Positions 27,150 to 35,804 of a stretch of DNA of 35,804 nt are shown here, piece by piece. The notes beneath the pieces are model-generated. The model had not been told where the DNA came from. It did not search any database and worked only from the letters and a program-made list of their open reading frames with translations. The DNA lies in NCBI GenBank assembly GCA_947631255.1, contig CANRKT010000037.1, positions 1 through 35,804 on the forward strand, given 5' to 3'. How positions within the stretch are numbered: the stretch's first letter is position 1; the number at the start of each line of letters is the position of its first letter. The stretch comes from an uncultured Enterobacteriaceae bacterium (GTDB taxonomy: Bacteria; Pseudomonadota; Gammaproteobacteria; Enterobacterales; Enterobacteriaceae). The translations under genes were made by a program, and so were the position numbers.

Positions 27150-29231
27150 TTATGCATTTGAATAGCGCTCTGTTTCTGGCATCCAGCGTTCAATTAATGC
27201 CAGAGCTTGTTCTGGGTAACGTTCATGTATATGCCGCGCTAATCGCTGAACCTCCGGGATCATTGCCTGGTCCCGGAGCAAATCAGCGACTTTAAACTCG
27301 GCGGTTCCGGTCTGACGGGTACCGAGTAGCTCACCCGGACCCCGGATCTCGAGGTCTTGCTGAGCAATGAAAAATCCATCGTTACTGTTACGCAGGACTT
27401 GTAGACGGCGCTGAGCGGTTTTTGACAGCGGAGACTTATAGAGCAGGACACAGTGAGAGGCAATCGCGCCACGCCCTACACGGCCACGTAGCTGATGCAG
27501 TTGCGCAAGCCCCAGTCGTTCTGGATTTTCGATAATCATTAAACTGGCATTGGGGACATCGACACCCACTTCAATTACGGTGGTGGCGACCAACAGCTGT
27601 AACTCTCCTTGCTTGAACGCCAACATCACGGCCTGCTTCTCTTGTGGCTTCATGCGGCCATGCACCAAACCAATATTGAGTTCTGTGAGCTGGTTTTTGA
27701 GTTCTTCCCAGGTGACTTCTGCTGCCTGTGCTTCCAGTAATTCTGACTCTTCAATCAGGGTACAAACCCAGTAAGCTTGCCGCCCTTCATCCAGACAGGC
27801 GTGACGTACACGTTCGATAATTTCATTACGACGAGTATCAGCAATTGCCACCGTGGTCACGGGAGTACGGCCTGGTGGAAGCTCGTCGATGACGGACGTG
27901 TCCAGGTCAGCATAAGCCGTCATTGCGAGTGTGCGAGGGATAGGTGTGGCGGTCATAATCAGCTGATGCGGATGAAAGCCCTGAGCCTGTCCTTTTTCCC
28001 ATAATGCCAGACGCTGATGAACACCAAATCGATGCTGCTCATCAATAATGACCAGTGCCAGTCTGGCAAACTGTACCTGTTCCTGGAAAATAGCATGTGT
28101 GCCAACCACCATGGTGACCAGACCACTGGCGATGGCTTCTTGCTGCGCCAGACGGGCTTTACCTTTCTGTTTACCCGCCAGCCAGCCGACTTCAATGCCT
28201 AGCGGAGCAAACCAGTGACGGAAATTAGTGACATGCTGTTCTGCCAGTAATTCTGTGGGTGCCATCAAGGCAACCTGATTGCCATGAGCGATAGCGCGTA
28301 ATGCGGCCAGCGCAGCAACCAATGTCTTACCCGATCCTACATCGCCTTGTACCAGACGCATCATCGGAATATCCAGCGTCATATCATGTTCAATCTCAGC
28401 CACGACTCGATTTTGTGCGGCAGTGGGTTTGAAAGGTAATGCGGCGAGAAAGTTATTTTTTAATGCATCATTTTTGTTCAATGACAACGCGTGATAACGC
28501 TGCGCGCCGGCACGTAGCGCCAACATACTGAGATTATGCGCGAGTAATTCTTCTAAGATAAGACGACGCTGTGCTGGATGTTTACCGGAGTCGAGTTCAC
28601 TCAACTGTACGTCAGGCGGTGGACGATGCAGGATATGGAGTGCTTCTGGCAGGCTCATCAGCCCCTGGCTGAGTTCTGCGGGTAACAACTCGGTAATGGC
28701 GCAGGTCTGTAATACCTCAAGCGCTTGGTCTGTGAGCTTACGCAGCGTTGCCTGGCGAATACCTTCGGTGGTCGGATAAACAGGCGTCAAGGTTTCCTGA
28801 AGCTCCGGGGTACTTAAATCTCCCTGAATACGATACTCAGGGTGGTTCATCTCCGCACCATATTTTCCGCGTTTAGCTTCACCATAGGCCAGAACTCTTC
28901 TGCCCGTAGACAGGCTATTTTTCATGGCGGCATTGAAGTTAAAGAAACGCAGCGTCAGGATGCCAGTGCCGTCACTTATCTGACAGGTCATCATGCGGCG
29001 GCCACTAAAGGAGATATTGCAATTCAGCACCTCGCCTTCTACCGTGGTATGGATACCTGGTAGCAGCTGGTCGATGGTACAAAGTTGAGTTCTGTCTTCA
29101 TAACGTAAGGGTAAATGAAGCAGCAAATCCTGGAGGGTATACAGGCCTATTTTTGCGAGTTTACTGCTCTGGCTGGCACCCACACCGGCAAGTGAGCTTA
29201 GCGGGATGGCATCCAGCAACCGGCCTTTCAT
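27150..29231 (-). CDS. recG: ATP-dependent DNA helicase RecG
   Basis: 693 residues, as in E. coli. RecG reverses stalled forks and branch-migrates Holliday junctions. The N-terminal wedge (OB-fold) domain is followed by superfamily 2 helicase motifs: Walker A GDVGSGKTLVA, motif II IIDEQHRFGVHQR, motif III MTATPIPRTLA, and motif VI QLRGRVGRG. It is the last gene of the gmk-rpoZ-spoT-trmH-recG operon, three bases after trmH. Confidence 0.98.
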   Translation of the reverse strand: MKGRLLDAIPLSSLAGVGASQSSKLAKIGLYTLQDLLLHLPLRYEDRTQLCTIDQLLPGIHTTVEGEVLNCNISFSGRRMMTCQISDGTGILTLRFFNFNAAMKNSLSTGRRVLAYGEAKRGKYGAEMNHPEYRIQGDLSTPELQETLTPVYPTTEGIRQATLRKLTDQALEVLQTCAITELLPAELSQGLMSLPEALHILHRPPPDVQLSELDSGKHPAQRRLILEELLAHNLSMLALRAGAQRYHALSLNKNDALKNNFLAALPFKPTAAQNRVVAEIEHDMTLDIPMMRLVQGDVGSGKTLVAALAALRAIAHGNQVALMAPTELLAEQHVTNFRHWFAPLGIEVGWLAGKQKGKARLAQQEAIASGLVTMVVGTHAIFQEQVQFARLALVIIDEQHRFGVHQRLALWEKGQAQGFHPHQLIMTATPIPRTLAMTAYADLDTSVIDELPPGRTPVTTVAIADTRRNEIIERVRHACLDEGRQAYWVCTLIEESELLEAQAAEVTWEELKNQLTELNIGLVHGRMKPQEKQAVMLAFKQGELQLLVATTVIEVGVDVPNASLMIIENPERLGLAQLHQLRGRVGRGAIASHCVLLYKSPLSKTAQRRLQVLRNSNDGFFIAQQDLEIRGPGELLGTRQTGTAEFKVADLLRDQAMIPEVQRLARHIHERYPEQALALIERWMPETERYSNA

Positions 29232-29234
29232 GAT

Positions 29235-29924
29235 TTATCCTGCAGACTGCATGGCAGCCCACCACGCTAAGTCAGCTTCTATCTCACCTTGCTGATTCAC
29301 ATGGGGGTAAGGCAGGCCTTTGCGACGAGAGACATTCGCCAACACCGGATAACCGCCTTCAAAGAGCAGCCGTTGTTGTTCAGTGTCCGGGAGCATACTA
29401 TTTTCACGTTGATACATGCCGGCATTTTGCCGCTGACGCTGTGCTTCATACAGGATCAGAGCTGATGCGACGGAAACATTCAATGACTGCACCATCCCGG
29501 TCATCGGAATGATGATATCCTGGTCAGCGAGGCTCAGTGCTTCCTGAGTGATACCGGTTTTTTCCTGTCCCATTAAAATACAGGTTGGGCGGGTATAATC
29601 TATTTCGCGGAAATCGACGGCTTTTTCTGAAAGATGAGTCGCAAGAATTTGCATGCCGCCACTTTTCAGATGGCGAATTGCCTCTCCGATAGTGCTATGT
29701 GTTTTAACTTCAACCCAAGAGTTACTGCCCGCAGCAGCAGAAGCCATGGTACGCATCCGACTTCCTGGCCATACGGCATGGACTTCGTGTACGCCAACGG
29801 CATCTGCAGTACGAATAATAGCAGAGACGTTATGTGGCTTATGTACCTGCTCCATACAAACGGTCAGGTCGGGCTGACGTCTTGCGAGCATTTCGCAAAT
29901 ACGGGCATAACGTTGCGGATTCAT
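29235..29924 (-). CDS. trmH: tRNA (guanosine(18)-2'-O)-methyltransferase TrmH
   Basis: 229 residues, as in E. coli (formerly spoU). It methylates the ribose of G18 in the D-loop of tRNAs. Typical SPOUT motifs are NVSAIIRTADAVG (motif 1, with the catalytic arginine), LMGQEKTGI (motif 2) and IPMTGMVQSLNVSVASAL (motif 3, forming the knot). It starts four bases after spoT and is followed by recG. Confidence 0.97.
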   Translation of the reverse strand: MNPQRYARICEMLARRQPDLTVCMEQVHKPHNVSAIIRTADAVGVHEVHAVWPGSRMRTMASAAAGSNSWVEVKTHSTIGEAIRHLKSGGMQILATHLSEKAVDFREIDYTRPTCILMGQEKTGITQEALSLADQDIIIPMTGMVQSLNVSVASALILYEAQRQRQNAGMYQRENSMLPDTEQQRLLFEGGYPVLANVSRRKGLPYPHVNQQGEIEADLAWWAAMQSAG

Positions 29925-29928
29925 AGCA

Positions 29929-32049
29929 CTAGTTTCGGTTACGGGTCACTTTAATCACATCTGGCATCACACGAATTTTACGCATGATATTGGCCAGCTG
30001 GATACGATCCCGGGCAGTCAGTCGAATGAATGCGCTATAAACTCTACCGTCTTTCTCTTCAGTATTCAGACTCTGAATATTTGAAGCCGCTGTGTTTATC
30101 GCCGCAGTTAAGTTAGCCAGCGCACCCTGATGATTGAACATATCAACCTTAATTTCGGTGATAAACTCTTGCTCTATCTCTTTATCCCATTCCACGGCCA
30201 TAAATTTCTCGAGCTCTTTCTGGTAGCCACGAATATTACGACAGGACTCATGATGGATAACCAGCCCTTTCCCCGGACTGATATGCGCAATAATGGGATC
30301 ACCCGGAATAGGTCGACAGCATTTTGCAAAGGTGATCAGAACCCCATCAGCCCCTTTAATCGGCAGACGAGTATGCGTATTTTGCGCGTTTGCAGTACCT
30401 GGAGCAGATGCGGTGATTTCACCTTGCAGATGCTTGGCTATGACCACGCTCATGGTATTACCCAGTCCGATTTCTGCCAGCAAGTCATCCAATGATGCCA
30501 GTTTCATACGATCCAGCTCACGCTGAATATTCTCAGGTGAGATCTCGGCCAGTTTACGGCTTCCCCCCAAGGCATGATTCAGTAAGCGACGGCCAAGACT
30601 AATAGAGTCATCTCGTTTCAGGTTTTTCAGCATTTGACGAATTTTGGCGCGAGCTTTTGAGCTGACGACAAAATTAAGCCATGCGGCGTTAGGCCGAGCT
30701 CCAGGTGCTGTGATGATTTCAACAGTCTGTCCACTGCTCAGTGACTGTGACAGCGGATAGGGCTGTCTGTCGACTCGGGCACCCACACAGGCGTGTCCAA
30801 TGTCAGTATGTACCGCATAGGCGAAGTCGACTGGTGTTGAGCCAGCGGGCAGTTCAACAATACGGCCTTTTGGAGTGAAAACGTAAATCTCATCTGGAAA
30901 CAAATCAGATTTTACGCTTTCAATAAATTCAAATGAGCTACCTGCACTTTGCTGAAGTTCAAGTAAACTTTGCATCCAGCGCTGCGCGCGGATTTGTGCT
31001 GTAGTACTGCTTTCACCCTGTTCTTTATAGGTCCAGTGTGCAGCGACACCCATTTCTGCCATTTGATCCATATCTTCGGTACGGATCTGCACTTCAACAG
31101 GCACGCCATGGGGGCCTATCATTGAGGAGTGTAGTGACTGATAGCCGTTAGCTTTTGGGATAGCAATATAATCTTTGACCCGACCAGGGCGAGGCTTATA
31201 CAGGCTGTGCATTTGACCGAGCACGCGATAACAGGTATCCATGTCACGCACGATAACGCGAAACGCATAGATATCCATTATTGAATGGAAACGCTGCTCT
31301 TTGAGGGTCATTTTGCAGTAAATCGAATAGAGGTGTTTTTCGCGCCCACTCACGCGGCAGGCAATACCTGCTTCTTGCAGTCGTCCGTCTATTTCAGAAA
31401 GGATTTTTTGGATCATTTCCTTACGGTTGCCACGCGCCGCTTTTACCACCTCTTTAATCACGCGATAACGATTGGGATACAGGGCTTCAAAACCCAGTTC
31501 TTCCAGTTCGGTTTTTAAATGGTGAATACCAAGGCGGTGTGCCAGAGGACTATAGATTTCAAGCGTTTCACGAGCAATACGACGACGTTTATCTGGGCGC
31601 AGAGAGCCGAGAGTTCGCATGTTATGTGTGCGGTCGGCTAGTTTTATCAAAACGACCCGAATATCCTGCACCATTGCCATGATCATTTTGCGAAAGTTTT
31701 CAGCTTGCGCTTCTTTCTTATCACGAAATTTGAGCTTGTCTAGCTTAGAGACCCCCTCTACCAGCTCAGCAACACTTTTACCAAACAGTTGCTCCATATC
31801 CTGGTAAGTGGCGGGGGTATCTTCAATAACATCATGCAACAATGCCGCCATGAGTGTTTCATGGTCGAGTTTCATTTCGGCCAGAATACAGGCAACGGCG
31901 ACAGGGTGCGTGATATAGGGTTCACCGCTTGAGCGTGTTTGTCCCTCGTGAGCATCACGTGCAACAAGATATGCCTGCCGGAGCCGTTTTATTTGCTCCT
32001 CTGGCAGGTAATTTTGAATTAGCTGATTCAGGCTTTCAAACAGATACAA
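29929..32049 (-). CDS. spoT: Bifunctional (p)ppGpp synthetase/hydrolase SpoT
   Basis: 706 residues, against 702 in E. coli. SpoT degrades and makes (p)ppGpp in response to carbon, fatty-acid and other starvation. The N-terminal HD hydrolase domain has HDVIED and LADRTHNM. The synthetase domain includes GREKHLYSIYCKM and ANGYQSLHS. It continues with the TGS domain (EIYVFTPKGRIVELPAGST), the CC/ZFD region with CCRPIPGD, and a C-terminal ACT domain. Hydrolase residues look intact. It lies 22 bases after rpoZ in the same operon. Confidence 0.98.
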   Translation of the reverse strand: MYLFESLNQLIQNYLPEEQIKRLRQAYLVARDAHEGQTRSSGEPYITHPVAVACILAEMKLDHETLMAALLHDVIEDTPATYQDMEQLFGKSVAELVEGVSKLDKLKFRDKKEAQAENFRKMIMAMVQDIRVVLIKLADRTHNMRTLGSLRPDKRRRIARETLEIYSPLAHRLGIHHLKTELEELGFEALYPNRYRVIKEVVKAARGNRKEMIQKILSEIDGRLQEAGIACRVSGREKHLYSIYCKMTLKEQRFHSIMDIYAFRVIVRDMDTCYRVLGQMHSLYKPRPGRVKDYIAIPKANGYQSLHSSMIGPHGVPVEVQIRTEDMDQMAEMGVAAHWTYKEQGESSTTAQIRAQRWMQSLLELQQSAGSSFEFIESVKSDLFPDEIYVFTPKGRIVELPAGSTPVDFAYAVHTDIGHACVGARVDRQPYPLSQSLSSGQTVEIITAPGARPNAAWLNFVVSSKARAKIRQMLKNLKRDDSISLGRRLLNHALGGSRKLAEISPENIQRELDRMKLASLDDLLAEIGLGNTMSVVIAKHLQGEITASAPGTANAQNTHTRLPIKGADGVLITFAKCCRPIPGDPIIAHISPGKGLVIHHESCRNIRGYQKELEKFMAVEWDKEIEQEFITEIKVDMFNHQGALANLTAAINTAASNIQSLNTEEKDGRVYSAFIRLTARDRIQLANIMRKIRVMPDVIKVTRNRN

Positions 32050-32071
32050 GGGAGACCCACAACTGGTTTAA

Positions 32072-32347
32072 TTAACGACGACCTTCAGCAATAGCGGTAA
32101 CAGCTTGTAACTCTGCTGCTTCTTGCTCGTGCTGTTCCTGGCGATCACGGACATCAAGGATTTTATTGTTGATCAATCCTTCTTCGATTTCACGCAGGGC
32201 AATGACTGTTGTCTTATCGTTTTCTTCCGGCACTAGCGGATCTTTGCCGCCTGTTTGCAGCTGACGAGCGCGACGCGCGGCGACCAGTACCAGATCAAAA
32301 CGGTTACCAATTTTTTCTACAGCGTCCTGAACGGTTACGCGTGCCAT
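32072..32347 (-). CDS. rpoZ: RNA polymerase omega subunit
   Basis: 91 residues, nearly identical to E. coli omega ([20 protein letters not shown]). It assists assembly of beta' and forms part of ppGpp site 1. It lies between gmk and spoT, as usual. Confidence 0.98.
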   Translation of the reverse strand: MARVTVQDAVEKIGNRFDLVLVAARRARQLQTGGKDPLVPEENDKTTVIALREIEEGLINNKILDVRDRQEQHEQEAAELQAVTAIAEGRR

Positions 32348-32401
32348 AATTACAATGCTCCACAGATGAGGAAATGACTGGGTATGATACTTAAACAGAT
32401 G

Positions 32402-33136
<735 letters not shown>

Positions 33137-33272
33137 TTATGCCCAGGTTATTTACCTTATTCACTGCAACAGCATCGATTTTCAGGGGAGATTCTCGAAC
33201 AAACTCGCTTTGAGACTCGCTCTGTTATGGCGGATTGAGTATACCGGGACGTATCACGTTCAAGGAGGAAAC

Positions 33273-33560
33273 ATGAAAGAGAACCTTTGGCCAATTATTA
33301 CAGCTGTTTTATTGAGTATTGGGGTCGCCCTGGTTCTCTGTGATGCGGGTTCGAATATCGCGGTGAAAACAAGCGGACTACGGCAAACGGTAAGCTATCA
33401 AGAACATCAGCACGAGCAGCCTTTATCCAAAAGATTGCTGCCACAATGGCGAGATTCTGCCCATCAGTGGGTAACCTTAAGCAGAGGAAAATCACCTGTT
33501 TTACTGTGGCATCGCTTTTCTTTAACGCCACCACCGGTATTTTTTCACTGGATGATGTAG
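33273..33560 (+). CDS. Hypothetical small membrane protein
   Basis: 95 residues from the ATG at 33273, which follows a strong AAGGAGG by about 6 bases; an in-frame start at 33108 would give 150 residues but has no such site. One hydrophobic segment (WPIITAVLLSIGVALVL, about residues 6-22) could be a membrane anchor or an uncleaved signal. There is a single Cys23, but the preceding residue is leucine, so it is not a standard lipobox. The rest is polar and basic, ending in PPPVFFHWMM. I do not recognise a family. In E. coli the space between gmk and yicG is occupied by ligB on the opposite strand; that gene is absent here. Confidence 0.6.
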   Translation: MKENLWPIITAVLLSIGVALVLCDAGSNIAVKTSGLRQTVSYQEHQHEQPLSKRLLPQWRDSAHQWVTLSRGKSPVLLWHRFSLTPPPVFFHWMM

Positions 33561-33586
33561 CGCCATCACGCTCTTAATCGCAATTT

Positions 33587-34204
33587 TCAGTGCTCAGAAT
33601 GTTTATAGTCAAAAACAGGTAATCCAAGGCGTAAACGCAGAGCTAACAGGCGAGAGGTAAAACCGAACAGCAAGGTAGCAATAATCACTACGTCCTGGTT
33701 TGTGACGTAATGCTGGAGAATGAGGTACAGCACGGCTGCTGCAAAGGCGATACCTGCGTAGAGTTCTTTCTGGAAAACCAGCGGGATCCGTTTACAGAAC
33801 ATATCCCGCAATACACCACCGAATACCCCAGTGATCACAGCAGAAATAATGGCAATGATTGGGCCGTATCCCATATCCAGCGCGACTTGCGCTCCGATAA
33901 TGGAAAAAACCACCAGACCTATAGCATCCAACACTAAAAAGAGTTTACGTAGATGAGACATCAGCGGTGCCATCAGGGTCGTGAGGATCGCGGCAGCGGC
34001 GACGATGATGACATATTCAGGGTGTTTTACCCATGTTAGTGGATAGTGGCCTAATAAAATATCACGTACTGAGCCACCTCCGAGAGCTGTTGCTGTCGCA
34101 ATAATAATTACGCCAAAGGTATCCATACGACGTCGCCCTGCGGCTAATGCACCCGTCATGGCTTCTGCCGTGATACCGATAATATAAAGAATATGTAGCA
34201 ACAT
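33587..34204 (-). CDS. yicG: YicG, TRIC-type (UPF0126) membrane protein
   Basis: 205 residues from the ATG at 34202-34204 ([18 protein letters not shown]), preceded by GAGGTG; this equals the E. coli length and a longer frame upstream is rejected. About seven membrane helices are arranged as two homologous halves, each with a glycine-rich GGG-xx-RD signature ([11 protein letters not shown] and [10 protein letters not shown]). The family is related to bacterial TRIC cation channels. The substrate of YicG is not firmly known; a role in glycine uptake has been suggested for relatives. It converges on the small hypothetical gene. Confidence 0.95.
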   Translation of the reverse strand: MLLHILYIIGITAEAMTGALAAGRRRMDTFGVIIIATATALGGGSVRDILLGHYPLTWVKHPEYVIIVAAAAILTTLMAPLMSHLRKLFLVLDAIGLVVFSIIGAQVALDMGYGPIIAIISAVITGVFGGVLRDMFCKRIPLVFQKELYAGIAFAAAVLYLILQHYVTNQDVVIIATLLFGFTSRLLALRLRLGLPVFDYKHSEH

Positions 34205-34707
34205 GGACAACACCTCTTCAGAAGAGTCGTAAGAGTAACGTTTTACGAACAATGTCACGATTGAGATTTTTTTAACCCAAAAACAATAGATTATTTTTTC
34301 TCATGGTAAAAGTGAATTATTATTATCTCACAAAGGGTTTGTGAGTTGTCTGTGTTTCTATGGATTAAAAAATCTAACCTGAAAATTGAAGGAAAAAGGT
34401 TGTTTGTTTTAGTTACTCGATAACTAAAGAGGCGGGCAGTATGAGGAGCGTTGATAAAGGGTTACCTTACCTTTTGCTCTCATCGTGCAAAGAATCACGG
34501 TAATTTTTTTTTGATAGTTTTGAAAAAACAGATCAGGTTAAATTCACGAGGAGTTAAAGAATAACAGGACAATCTTTTAGCAAGGAATGAAGTTATACTA
34601 CAGGGATGAAAATGAGATTATTAATTAAGAGGCTGCCCAGCCAGTGTCTCATAAAATATACTTATAACTAATCGTTATGATGATGTTTAATTTAAGGCTA
34701 AACGGAA

Positions 34708-34743
34708 GATGATATCCGCACTCTTATGTGCGATGTCATTTTT
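34708..34743 (+). terminator. Orphan terminator-like hairpin
   Basis: Arms about 34708-34721 and 34728-34739, with the core CCGCAC / GTGCG and an upper stem continuing with a bulge, a TCTTAT loop, and four or five T downstream. No annotated gene lies upstream on this strand. Confidence 0.45.
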
Positions 34744-34882
34744 ATCACAGACACACCCAAGACCTCATTTAATACCATCGGTTTATTTTGAAAAGCACCA
34801 AGCATCATCCTGATTTTATGTTTTTGTGGGGTAAAACGTTTGATGAATTATGAAAATAATTAAACGAATGGATGAAAATAAT

Positions 34883-34916
34883 GCCCTGAATCATCATTTT
34901 GCAACCAGGGCTTTGT
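34883..34916 (+). terminator. Terminator-like hairpin upstream of doxX
   Basis: GCCCTG / CAGGGC (34883-34888 with 34906-34911), 6 bp with a 17-base loop and a short T-rich tail (TTTGTT). It is weak and may be chance. Confidence 0.3.
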
Positions 34917-34973
34917 TATCTTCTCCAGACTTAACCTGTTTGACCCATCAGATATTTTTATGAGGATATTAAA

Positions 34974-35408
34974 ATGATAGCAAAGCTAAACCGTGTCTTT
35001 TCTTCTGTAACTCATCACCCTGATGCAGGGCGACTATTATTACGTATTCTGGTTGCGGGTTTAATGATTTTTCATGGGGTCGCGAAAGTGAGTCACGGCA
35101 TCGACTGGATAGCGGCAGACCTGGCGGCTAAAGGAGTCCCTTCTTTTGTCGCTTATGGTGTCTATATTGGTGAGATACTGGCTCCAGTGATGGTTATTCT
35201 GGGCATTCTGACAGCGCCTGCGGCTTTCGTTATTCTTATTAATATGATTGTTGCCATGTTAATGGTGGGTGCTTTCGGCCATATGACTGAAGTCACTAAA
35301 GTCGGTGCTTGGGCATTAGAAACTGACGCATTTTATGTATTCGGCTGTATTGCCATTATGCTACTGGGTTCAGGTAAATACTCCATTGCTCCACAGGCAT
35401 ATCGCTAA
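34974..35408 (+). CDS. DoxX family membrane protein
   Basis: 144 residues from the ATG at 34974, with GAGGA about 10 bases upstream. Four membrane segments are visible: LLLRILVAGLMIFHGVAK, FVAYGVYIGEILAPVMVILG, PAAFVILINMIVAMLMVGAF and AFYVFGCIAIMLLGSGKYSI. The R-x-x-x-G-x-x-x-x-x-HG pattern at the start and the closing LLGSGKYSI are typical of DoxX-family proteins. Such proteins are associated with quinone or thiol redox chemistry in some species, but function here is unknown. It stands alone between a long spacer and IS debris. Confidence 0.88.
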   Translation: MIAKLNRVFSSVTHHPDAGRLLLRILVAGLMIFHGVAKVSHGIDWIAADLAAKGVPSFVAYGVYIGEILAPVMVILGILTAPAAFVILINMIVAMLMVGAFGHMTEVTKVGAWALETDAFYVFGCIAIMLLGSGKYSIAPQAYR

Positions 35409-35481
35409 TCGGACCATTAGCAAAATAGCGTCTATGGTTACACAAGCCCGGCATCACCTCATAATTCAAACAGGTGGCATT

Positions 35482-35550
35482 ATGACCGGGCGTAACAGAC
35501 GCAATTTTAGCCCTGAATTCAAACTCGAAGCCGCCCGTTTCTTGACCTGA
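35482..35550 (+). pseudogene. IS3-family transposase OrfA N-terminal stub
   Basis: From the ATG at 35482 the frame reads MTGRNRRNFSPEFKLEAARF and stops soon after. This matches the start of IS3-family OrfA proteins (M-x-x-x-x-R-R-x-[FY]-[ST]-P-E-F-[KR]-x-E-A). Only 22 codons remain; the rest of OrfA and OrfB is absent within the window. It is a truncated insertion-sequence remnant. Confidence 0.75.
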
Positions 35551-35804
35551 AAATTGAGGAGTACAGTCTCGCTTAACCAACTATAGCGAGAAAACACTCC
35601 CCAATCGACTATCCATCACAACCCAATCTTAGTGAGTTTTCGATGGGTATTATGACTGTCGATCGTTTATAACCTAATGATTTTTAATATCTTCACTATG
35701 GCAGGCGACCAGTGAACCTTACTCGATATTGGATCTGTTTGTAGAGTAGGTGGCTCTAAGCAGCGTGGTTGCTGGTTTTTTGATAATGCGTTTTTTCAGT
35801 AGGT
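35551..35804. other. Non-coding right edge
   Basis: No credible gene. Near 35761-35781 CAGC / GCTG with a six-T run looks like a short terminator. The DNA may be further mobile-element debris, but I recognise nothing beyond the OrfA stub. Confidence 0.4.
35558..35600. repeat. Nested inverted repeat after IS3 stub
   Basis: Outer arms GGAGT / ACTCC (35558-35562 with 35596-35600) and inner arms CTCGC / GCGAG (35568-35572 with 35586-35590). There is no T-run, so this is a palindrome of unknown role. Confidence 0.5.

Larger units (their letters stand above)
34205..34973. other. A+T-rich intergenic spacer
   Basis: About 770 bases with no credible coding frame. It holds two terminator-like hairpins that belong to no known gene. 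I see no recognised sRNA. Confidence 0.55.

Overview
The window is chromosomal DNA from a gammaproteobacterium of the order Enterobacterales. Most proteins are recognisable full-length homologues of Escherichia coli core genes, many with the same length. Two sRNAs (Spot 42 and CsrC) sit in their usual enterobacterial places, and the glnA control region has the classic twin NtrC sites, sigma-54 and CRP layout. Gene order differs from E. coli, so it is not Escherichia or Salmonella. The genus cannot be fixed from the sequence alone.

Layout. (1) Bases 1-1780 are accessory: an incomplete secreted proline-rich protein with Val-Pro-Pro repeats on the minus strand, about 900 bases of A+T-rich DNA without genes, and a scrap of an IS256-type transposase. 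(2) Bases 1781-9134 hold mobB-mobA (minus), yihD-srkA-dsbA (plus), a frameshifted yihG (minus) and polA (plus) with a long structured leader. (3) Bases 9135-12790 hold Spot 42, engB (minus), CsrC, yihI, an inverted repeat and hemN. (4) Bases 12799-17235 hold the nitrogen operon glnA-glnL-glnG (minus) and its control region. (5) Bases 17236-22456 hold typA, a 440-base gap, then the tightly packed yihX-yihY-dtd and fabY. (6) Bases 22473-34204 hold yicH and xanP (minus), gltS (plus), the operon gmk-rpoZ-spoT-trmH-recG (minus), a small unrecognised membrane-protein gene, and yicG (minus). (7) Bases 34205-35804 are A+T-rich spacer, a DoxX-family gene, and a stub of an IS3-family transposase followed by palindromic non-coding DNA.

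How the genes relate. The nitrogen cluster makes a complete regulatory loop: GlnL (NtrB) and GlnG (NtrC) act at the sites upstream of glnA. The gmk-rpoZ-spoT operon links GTP supply, an RNA polymerase subunit and (p)ppGpp turnover, and continues into tRNA methylation (trmH) and recombination repair (recG). MobA and MobB finish the molybdenum cofactor, DsbA makes periplasmic disulfides with SrkA upstream of it, and CsrC and Spot 42 act on carbon metabolism.

The most unusual part is the left edge: a secreted protein with two Val-Pro-Pro arrays encoded by two separately homogenised 9-bp DNA repeats, and an acidic tryptophan motif made by a 15-bp tandem duplication. It is cut by the window edge. 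Other points of interest are the yihG frameshift in a poly-A tract, the polA leader with a DnaA box and two hairpins, the small gene found where E. coli has ligB, and orphan terminator-like hairpins near the right end.
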